A stretch of 17,800 bases of DNA from Acidimicrobiia bacterium. GTDB lineage: Bacteria; Actinomycetota; Acidimicrobiia; IMCC26256; PALSA-555. Numbering within the stretch: position 1 is the first letter of the stretch; each line of letters opens with the position of its first letter. Where the stretch lies: contig JAFMJM010000024.1 in assembly GCA_017853455.1 (NCBI GenBank), positions 1 to 17,800 on the forward strand, given 5' to 3'. Both the position numbers and the translations under genes were made by a program. The notes under the pieces are model-generated. The model was not told where the DNA came from. It was given only the letters and a program-made list of their open reading frames with translations, and did no database searches. Positions 13,337 to 17,800 of this stretch are shown piece after piece.

Positions 13337-14974
13337 TCAGGTGATGTCGACCAGTTCGAGCATCGACTCCTCGAAGTAGTCGAGCACCCCCTCGGGGAGC
13401 AGCAGCACCCGGTCGGGGTCGAGGGCCTGGACGAACTCGGTGTCGTGGCTGACCACGATCATCGTGCCGGGCCACGACGCCAGCGCCTTGCCGATGGCCG
13501 TGCGTGACGACGGGTCGAGGTTGTTGGTCGGCTCGTCGAGCAGGAGCAGGTTGTGGCGCCCGGCGACGAGCTGGGCGAGCGCCAGCTTGGTCTTCTCGCC
13601 GCCCGAGAGCGTGCTGGCGTCCTGGTCGGCCTTGTCGCCGGCGAGGGCGAACATGCCGAGCAGACCGCGCAGCTCGCTGTCGGGAACGCCGGCGTCGACG
13701 GCGTCGCGCATGTGCTCGAGCAGCGACCGGCCGGCGACGATGCCCTCGTGCTCCTGGGCGAAGTAGCCCGGCGACACGCTGGTGCCGAGCTCGACCGTGC
13801 CGAGGTCGGGGTCGAGTCGACCCGACAGCACCTTGAGCAGCGTCGTCTTGCCGGCGCCGTTGCGGCCCATGACGAGCAGCCGCTCGCCCCGGCCGATGTC
13901 GAAGGTGACGTCGGAGAACACGTCGACCGGGCCGAACGCCTTCCAGATCTCGGTGGCGGTGAGCACGGTCCGGCCGCTGTGCGGCGGGGTCGGGAGCTTC
14001 AGGGTCAGCTTGCGCCGCTTCACCGGCGCGTCGGTCTGCTGCGACTGGATGCGCGCCACCCGGGCGTCGAGGTTGCGGGCCACCCGGGCCCGCTTGGCGG
14101 TCTGACCGCGCATCTGGTTGGCGAGCGTGGAGAGGCGGGCGATCTCGGCCTTCTGGCGCTTCGCCTGGTTGCGGGCCCGCTCCTCGTCGCGGTCGCGGGC
14201 CGTGAGGTACTGCGAGTAGGTGCCCTTGTACTCGACCAGCACACCCGTGGCGCTCTCGAACTCACGGTCGACGTGGATGACGCGGGTGATGGCGTCGTCG
14301 AGCAGATCGAGGTCGTGGCTCACCACGAGCAACGCACCGCGGTACGAACGCAGGAAGCGCAGCAGCCACTCGCGCGCGTCGGCGTCGAGGTGGTTGGTCG
14401 GCTCGTCGAGCAGGAGCAGGTCGGAGCCGGCGAACAGGATGCGCACCAGCTCGAGGCGGCGACGCTCACCCCCCGACAGGGCCGACAGGGGCAGGTCGAG
14501 CCGGTCGTCGGCGAGGCCGATGCCTGCCGCCAGCTTGCGGATCTCCGACTCGGCCTCGTAGCCCCCGGCGGCCTCGAACCGCTCCATGGCGTCGGAGAAG
14601 GCGTGGATGTTCTCCGACGAGGCGTCTTCGGCGAGCGCGATCTGCGCCTTCTCCATCCGGGTGGCGAGGTCGTCGAGGCCTCGGCCCGACAGCACGTGGG
14701 TGAGCGCCACGGTGGAGTCGGGAACGGCGTCGTGGCGCGGGTCCTGGGAGAGGTAGCCGGTGGCGTCGGCCCGCTGCACGGCACCCGACTTCGGTCGGGT
14801 CGCGCCGCCCAGCACCTTCAGCAGGGTCGTCTTGCCGGCGCCGTTGCGCCCGACCAGTCCGACCTTGTCGCCGGGGCGGATCTCGAACGAGACGTTCTCG
14901 ACGATGGTCTTGGCTCCCACCTCGACGGTGAGGCCACGGACGGTCAACACGATGGGCTCCTCGGGGCGCGCCAC
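13337..14974 (-). CDS. ABC-F family ATPase
   Basis: This soluble protein of 545 residues has two ABC ATPase domains and no membrane domain. Domain 1 has Walker A GRNGAGKT (42-49), signature LSGGE (166-170) and Walker B LLLLDEP (186-192). Domain 2 has GRNGAGKT (370-377), LSGGE (456-460) and LLLLDEP (476-482). A charged linker rich in Arg, Lys and Gln (about 255-320) joins them, the P-site tRNA interaction motif of ABC-F proteins. ABC-F proteins act on ribosomes, in translation control or antibiotic resistance; which role applies here is not clear. The GTG at 14974 immediately precedes the conserved start. On the minus strand TAGCAT (complement of 15004-15009) may be its -10, leaving a short leader. 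Confidence 0.92.
   Translation of the reverse strand: MARPEEPIVLTVRGLTVEVGAKTIVENVSFEIRPGDKVGLVGRNGAGKTTLLKVLGGATRPKSGAVQRADATGYLSQDPRHDAVPDSTVALTHVLSGRGLDDLATRMEKAQIALAEDASSENIHAFSDAMERFEAAGGYEAESEIRKLAAGIGLADDRLDLPLSALSGGERRRLELVRILFAGSDLLLLDEPTNHLDADAREWLLRFLRSYRGALLVVSHDLDLLDDAITRVIHVDREFESATGVLVEYKGTYSQYLTARDRDEERARNQAKRQKAEIARLSTLANQMRGQTAKRARVARNLDARVARIQSQQTDAPVKRRKLTLKLPTPPHSGRTVLTATEIWKAFGPVDVFSDVTFDIGRGERLLVMGRNGAGKTTLLKVLSGRLDPDLGTVELGTSVSPGYFAQEHEGIVAGRSLLEHMRDAVDAGVPDSELRGLLGMFALAGDKADQDASTLSGGEKTKLALAQLVAGRHNLLLLDEPTNNLDPSSRTAIGKALASWPGTMIVVSHDTEFVQALDPDRVLLLPEGVLDYFEESMLELVDIT
13523..13551. repeat. 29-bp exact direct repeat within ABC-F gene, copy 1
   Basis: These 29 bases are identical to 14393-14421. 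They encode the Walker B region (LLLLDEPTN) of the second ATPase domain. One mismatch upstream separates it from a further matching eight bases. Confidence 0.85.
14393..14421. repeat. 29-bp exact direct repeat within ABC-F gene, copy 2
   Basis: This copy matches 13523-13551 exactly and encodes the Walker B region of the first ATPase domain. The shared codon choice goes beyond what the shared protein motif requires, but constraint or gene conversion can both explain it. Confidence 0.85.
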
Positions 14975-15003
14975 CCGGCACGCCGCTCGACGACGGGATC
15001 GAC

Positions 15004-15009
15004 GATGCT
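15004..15009 (-). promoter_or_regulatory. Candidate -10 element of the ABC-F gene
   Basis: The complement reads TAGCAT, matching TANNNT, 29 bases upstream of the GTG at 14974. This would leave a leader of roughly 22 bases. It lies in the 69-base gap after the cupin gene, so the ABC-F gene probably has its own promoter. Confidence 0.45.
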
Positions 15010-15043
15010 ACGGCCCGGGTCGGCGCGGGTGCCGACCCCCGCA

Positions 15044-15607
15044 TCAGAGCTTGAACTCGCCCTCGATCTCCTCGTGCCCCGGTTCGAGCACCTCCATGGG
15101 CTTCGCCCCCCTCGGGATGACGAAGGTGTCGATGGTCACGAACGGGATCGTGCCGGAGTTGAGGTTGGCCATCGCCACCCCCGACGGCATGAACAGGCAC
15201 TGGCCGGCGGTGTAGGTGTGCGGCGTCGGGTCACCCTCGACGCGCAGGGTGCTCTCACCCACGATCACGCACGTCGATCCCGAGTTGGGGTGCTCGTGGA
15301 TGGGCGCACGGGTCCCGGGCGGGCGGGTGGTCCGGTACTGGTAGAGGATCCGGCCGTGTCCGAGCGATTGCCGCAACAGCAACGTGACGTCGGCCTGGGT
15401 GACCTCACCGGGTGGCACCTCGCCGTTGAGGGTCGTGACCTGGTGGCCGGCGTGCGGACCCGGCCGACCCGTCTTCGCTCCCGCCGGGCCGGCGAGCAGC
15501 AAGGTGGAGAACACGAGCACGAGGGCTGCGGCGGCCGCGATGACGCCGTTCGTCTTCAGCCCGTCGTTGGAAACCGGATCCGATTCTCGATCGGCCTCGA
15601 AACACAC
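15044..15607 (-). CDS. Secreted cupin-domain protein
   Basis: The product, 187 residues from this start, has a hydrophobic segment GVIAAAAALVLVFSTLLLAGPAGA followed by KTG, typical of a signal peptide with an AGA/K cleavage site, so it is probably exported. A cupin domain follows: APIHEHPNSGST carries HxH, with the expected Glu replaced by Ser or Thr. The second cupin motif GQCLFMPSGVAMANLN lacks the usual His. Metal binding would therefore rely on two His residues at most. The substrate is unknown. The start is a problem: the GTG at 15607 gives an acidic 20-residue extension before the signal peptide, while a CTG at 15559 would give a cleaner signal peptide (LKTNGV). The GTG is used here with reservation. 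It diverges from the GNAT gene by 19 bases. Confidence 0.75.
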   Translation of the reverse strand: MCFEADRESDPVSNDGLKTNGVIAAAAALVLVFSTLLLAGPAGAKTGRPGPHAGHQVTTLNGEVPPGEVTQADVTLLLRQSLGHGRILYQYRTTRPPGTRAPIHEHPNSGSTCVIVGESTLRVEGDPTPHTYTAGQCLFMPSGVAMANLNSGTIPFVTIDTFVIPRGAKPMEVLEPGHEEIEGEFKL

Positions 15608-15614
15608 TCTCCGA

Positions 15615-15620
15615 TACCGT
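15615..15620 (+). promoter_or_regulatory. Candidate -10 element for leaderless YpeA-like mRNA
   Basis: TACCGT is followed by six bases and the ATG at 15627. It is the same hexamer and nearly the same spacing as the GNAT promoter at 7261. It overlaps the divergent cupin control region. Confidence 0.6.
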
Positions 15621-15626
15621 CGGCGG

Positions 15627-16046
15627 ATGGAGATCCGGACGTTTGCCGAAGCAGACACCGATGCCGTGATCGATCTCTGGCGATCGACCGGACTCGTGCA
15701 TCCCACCAACGATCCACACCGCGACATCGCTCGAAAGGTAACCGACTCGCCGTGGGGGTTTCTCGTTCTCACCGAGGATGGCGAGATCATCGGGTCTGTG
15801 ATGGTCGGCTATGACGGGCATCGCGGTTGGATGAACTATCTGGCGTGCCACCCCGATCACCAGCGTCGCGGCGTCGCGACCAAACTCATGGCGGCGGCTC
15901 GTGAACTTCTCCTCGATCGTGGATGCCCGAAGATCAACCTCCAGGTGCGAGTGGGAAACGAGGGGGCGCACGAGTTCTATCGGTCCCTCGGCTACTCCGA
16001 GGACGCCGTCACCTCCTTCGGACTCCGCCTCATCCCTGACACCTGA
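15627..16046 (+). CDS. ypeA: YpeA-like GNAT acetyltransferase
   Basis: The protein has 139 residues, close to the length of E. coli YpeA, and resembles it along its length. Shared features are the MEIR start, a DLWRSTGLVHPTNDPHRDIARK segment, GSVMVGYDGHRG, then LACHPDHQRRGVATKLM with the acetyl-CoA loop Q79-R-R-G82-V-A84, RGCPKINLQV and an FYRSLGYSEDAVTSFGLRLI end. The substrate of YpeA is not established to my knowledge. The ATG at 15627 is placed by TACCGT six bases upstream, and no ribosome-binding site is needed. G+C falls here (36 of 60 bases in 15661-15720 against about 70-80% to the left), suggesting acquisition together with the following toxin-antitoxin genes. The symbol is given by similarity only. 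Confidence 0.88.
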   Translation: MEIRTFAEADTDAVIDLWRSTGLVHPTNDPHRDIARKVTDSPWGFLVLTEDGEIIGSVMVGYDGHRGWMNYLACHPDHQRRGVATKLMAAARELLLDRGCPKINLQVRVGNEGAHEFYRSLGYSEDAVTSFGLRLIPDT

Positions 16047-16054
16047 GCCCGTTG

Positions 16055-16070
16055 CGACATCATGATGTCG
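16055..16070. promoter_or_regulatory. 16-bp perfect palindrome, likely antitoxin operator
   Basis: CGACATCATGATGTCG is a perfect palindrome that ends three bases before the TACCAT -10. Nine bases of its right half (CATGATGTC) recur at 16077-16085, 16 bases further on, overlapping the -10 and the first codons. Several half-sites in a row suit cooperative binding by a ribbon-helix-helix antitoxin and its toxin complex. Confidence 0.75.
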
Positions 16071-16073
16071 TGA

Positions 16074-16079
16074 TACCAT
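16074..16079 (+). promoter_or_regulatory. Candidate -10 element for leaderless antitoxin mRNA
   Basis: TACCAT matches TANNNT; seven bases separate it from the ATG at 16087. The spacing decides among three in-frame ATG codons (16078, 16081, 16087): the first lies inside the -10 itself. Confidence 0.65.
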
Positions 16080-16086
16080 GATGTCC

Positions 16087-16296
16087 ATGGCAAAGCAGAC
16101 GACAGTCCGACTCCCCGACGAGCTGGCTGACGAGGTCGACGCCGTGGCTCGCGCCAAGGGCACCAGCGTGAACCAACTCATCATCGACTCGCTCACCGCC
16201 GAGATCGACCGTGTACGTGACGACAAGGACTTCCTCGCCACGCTGAAGCGACTCGTCGATCGTGATCAGGAGATCTTGGACCGCCTCGCCCAGTGA
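16087..16296 (+). CDS. Ribbon-helix-helix antitoxin
   Basis: This 69-residue protein starts with a classic RHH strand, KQTTVRLPDELADEVDAVA (residues 3-21), followed by the turn KGTSVNQLI and a second helix. In this fold two chains pair their strands to read the major groove of the operator. Residues 41-69 (DRVRDDKDFL onwards) are a charged amphipathic helix that could bind and block the toxin. The start at 16087 is set by the leaderless -10; it gives MAKQTTVRLP, the typical length before the strand. Its TGA overlaps the GTG of the toxin gene (GTGA at 16293-16296), so the two are translationally coupled. The palindrome just upstream fits autoregulation. Confidence 0.9.
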   Translation: MAKQTTVRLPDELADEVDAVARAKGTSVNQLIIDSLTAEIDRVRDDKDFLATLKRLVDRDQEILDRLAQ

Positions 16297-16685
16297 GGTT
16301 CCTGACACTGGCGGAAGCGCTCGTGATCGCGGAGTCGGTGACCGGGATCAGCGCCCGAACGCTGCAGTCGGTCGCGCGGATCGAGCTGCTCGACTCAGCA
16401 CTTCACACACCTCAGGCCGGATTCGGTGACGAGGACTTCCGTCGGACGCCTTCGGAGAAGGCGGCGGTGCTCTGCATCCGGCTCGCGCTCAACCACCCTC
16501 TCCCCGACGGGAACAAACGCCTGGCGTGGACCGCGACGACGACCTTCCTCGCGATCAACGGGATCAACCTCGAAGCCGATCCGGATGACGCGGTCGAGTT
16601 CATGCTCGGTGTCGCCGCTGGAACGATCGACGAGAAGCGATGCACATCGTGGATCGAGACACACTCCACGCGTCGTGACTCGTGA
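16293..16685 (+). CDS. Doc-type (death-on-curing) Fic-fold toxin
   Basis: The 130-residue protein matches Doc in size and in the active-site motif HPLPDGNKR (H68 to R76). The catalytic His, the Asn and the Lys-Arg of Doc (HPFxxxNKR) are kept; Leu replaces the usual Phe at the third position, and the D-G pair resembles Fic proteins rather than P1 Doc. Doc phosphorylates elongation factor Tu and stops translation; Fic proteins transfer AMP. Lys at the position of the second Fic Gly favours the Doc reaction. The N-terminal LTLAEALVIAESVTG segment is typical of Doc. P1 Doc is paired with Phd, whereas here the partner is an RHH antitoxin. The GTG start overlaps the antitoxin stop by four bases. 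Confidence 0.9.
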   Translation: MRFLTLAEALVIAESVTGISARTLQSVARIELLDSALHTPQAGFGDEDFRRTPSEKAAVLCIRLALNHPLPDGNKRLAWTATTTFLAINGINLEADPDDAVEFMLGVAAGTIDEKRCTSWIETHSTRRDS

Positions 16686-16763
16686 TCAATCCAGACTGAA
16701 TCGGAACACATTCGTCACGGTCCGTCGGCGGAGGTTCGCACCAACTGCGCGCATCGGCCGAGG

Positions 16764-17800
16764 CTACCGACCGAGGAGCGTGGCGATGGCCGCGGTGAGC
16801 GCGGGGACGACCTCGCGCCAGTCACCCACGATGCCGACGTCGGCCACCTCGAACACCGCCGCGTCGGGGTCGGGATTGATCGCGAGCACGGAGCCGGCGT
16901 TGCGGACCCCCACCATGTGGTTGAACTTCCCGCTGGTGCCGATCGCCACGAACAGACGGGGCGCGATCGACCGACCGGTGATGCCGATCTGACGGGCCCG
17001 CGGCATCCAGCCGGCGTCGGTGACCTTGCGCGTGGCGCCGAGCTCGGCCCCGAGGACCGCCCGGAGCGGCTCGAGGTCGGCGTAGTCGGCCGGATCGACC
17101 CCGCGCCCGACCCCGACGACCGCCGTCGCCTCGGCGAGCACGTCGAGGTCGTCGTCGCGGATGCGCGCCGCCACCTGCACCCGGCTGCGGGCCTCGCCGA
17201 CGCGCACGTCGACCGCAGGTCCGAACGGCGGTCGGGGCGCCCGGGTCGGAAGCACCCCGACCCGCACGGTCGCCATCTGCGTCGGCGTGGTGCAGTGCAC
17301 GGCGGCGACCATCTGCCCGCCGAAGGCCGCCTTCCAGGCGACCAGGCGACCGTCGACCACGTCGAGGTCGACGGCGTCGCCGGTCAGACCCGCCCCGACC
17401 GCCGCCGCCACCCGGGCCGCCACTTCGCGACCCCACGTGGTGCTCGGCGCGAGCACGCACCAGGGCTCGATCTCGCGCACCCAGTCGGCCAGGGCCCGGG
17501 CGACGTCCTCCTCGAGCGCGACGCCCGTCAGCGCCACGACCCGGTCGGCGCCCCACGACGCCAGGACCGCGTCGTCATCGGGCGCGGAGCGCACGGCCAC
17601 GACGTGCCCGTCCAGATCGGCGGCCAGGACCGCTGCGGCGCCGAGTTGCTCCCGGGCGTCGTGCGGACGGTCGGGCTCGATCACCACCGCGACCGCCGGG
17701 CCCGCAGCCGCGCGGGCCGGCGGCACCGGCTCCTCGGAGCGGGCGACGTCGGTGAAGGCCCCGCGTCCGGCCAGGATCGCGACCGCCTCCCGGGCGGCGA
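16764..17800 (-). CDS. etfA: Electron transfer flavoprotein alpha subunit (5' end beyond window)
   Basis: ETF passes electrons from acyl-CoA and other dehydrogenases to ETF-quinone oxidoreductase. The alpha-subunit C-terminal FAD domain is clear: GAELGATRKVTDAGWMP with the FAD-contacting Arg, RQIGITGRSIAP, an AIGTSGKFNHMVG loop and AINPDPDAAVFEVADVGIVGD. The N-terminal ETF domain precedes it (AVAVVIEPDRPHDAREQLGAA onwards, from about 17700 leftward). The GTG at 17726 could be the start, since GAGGAG lies three bases upstream, but the frame stays open to the window edge and encodes at least 24 more residues without a stop. The FAD loop differs from the common ISGAIQH form, so this may be a pathway-specific paralogue. 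The gene is convergent with the toxin gene, 78 bases away. Confidence 0.88.
   Translation of the reverse strand, partial: AAREAVAILAGRGAFTDVARSEEPVPPARAAAGPAVAVVIEPDRPHDAREQLGAAAVLAADLDGHVVAVRSAPDDDAVLASWGADRVVALTGVALEEDVARALADWVREIEPWCVLAPSTTWGREVAARVAAAVGAGLTGDAVDLDVVDGRLVAWKAAFGGQMVAAVHCTTPTQMATVRVGVLPTRAPRPPFGPAVDVRVGEARSRVQVAARIRDDDLDVLAEATAVVGVGRGVDPADYADLEPLRAVLGAELGATRKVTDAGWMPRARQIGITGRSIAPRLFVAIGTSGKFNHMVGVRNAGSVLAINPDPDAAVFEVADVGIVGDWREVVPALTAAIATLLGR

Noticed and set aside
13553..15814. 753-codon plus-strand open frame opposite the ABC-F and cupin genes
   Set aside because: It runs across two real genes and the intergenic gap, and its composition is that of a shadow frame. Only its last part overlaps the true YpeA-like gene, in another frame.
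16686..16763. Possible tRNA or small RNA in the gap between the toxin gene and etfA
   Set aside because: No cloverleaf, T-loop-like sequence or strong hairpin could be seen in these 78 bases.

Overview
The window is about 70% G+C or higher over most of its length. It uses GTG and ATG starts, and several starts sit 6-7 bases after a TANNNT -10 element, as in leaderless actinobacterial genes. A long ribosome-hibernation factor of the mycobacterial dormancy type is also present. Together these suggest an actinobacterium, possibly of the Acidimicrobiia; the lineage is inferred, not shown. Nearly all the sequence is coding. I see no rRNA, tRNA, CRISPR array or insertion sequence.

Left third (1-5738): the tail of a kinase-fold protein that has lost its catalytic Asp is followed closely by a CPA2-type cation/proton antiporter. 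A convergent gene encodes a soluble protein with two class III cyclase domains whose retained residues are complementary, so together they could form one active site, as in soluble adenylyl cyclase. Methylglyoxal synthase and a DUF2071 protein then diverge from a shared intergenic region.

Middle (5757-10685): a DUF4395 membrane protein and a dormancy-type ribosome-hibernation factor diverge from a control region that holds a perfect inverted repeat and a DosR/DevR-like box. A leaderless GNAT gene, a duplicated YccF-type membrane protein, a protein with a MazF/PemK-like C-terminal domain, and an amidohydrolase follow.

Right part (10886-17800): a Cys-dependent phosphatase and a von Willebrand A protein lie in tandem, then a perfect 14-bp hairpin directly abuts the start of an rmuC-like gene. 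The rmuC stop touches the stop of a convergent ABC-F ATPase gene. After a secreted cupin there is a lower-G+C stretch (about 15560-16760) with a YpeA-like acetyltransferase and a compact toxin-antitoxin pair: a ribbon-helix-helix antitoxin and a Doc/Fic toxin, with a 16-bp palindrome just upstream of the -10. The window ends inside an electron-transfer flavoprotein alpha gene.

The observations most worth following are the complementary tandem cyclase, the dormancy-factor control region, the RHH-Doc module with its operator, the MazF-like fusion, and the repeated leaderless-promoter geometry. None of these proves a wholly new system.
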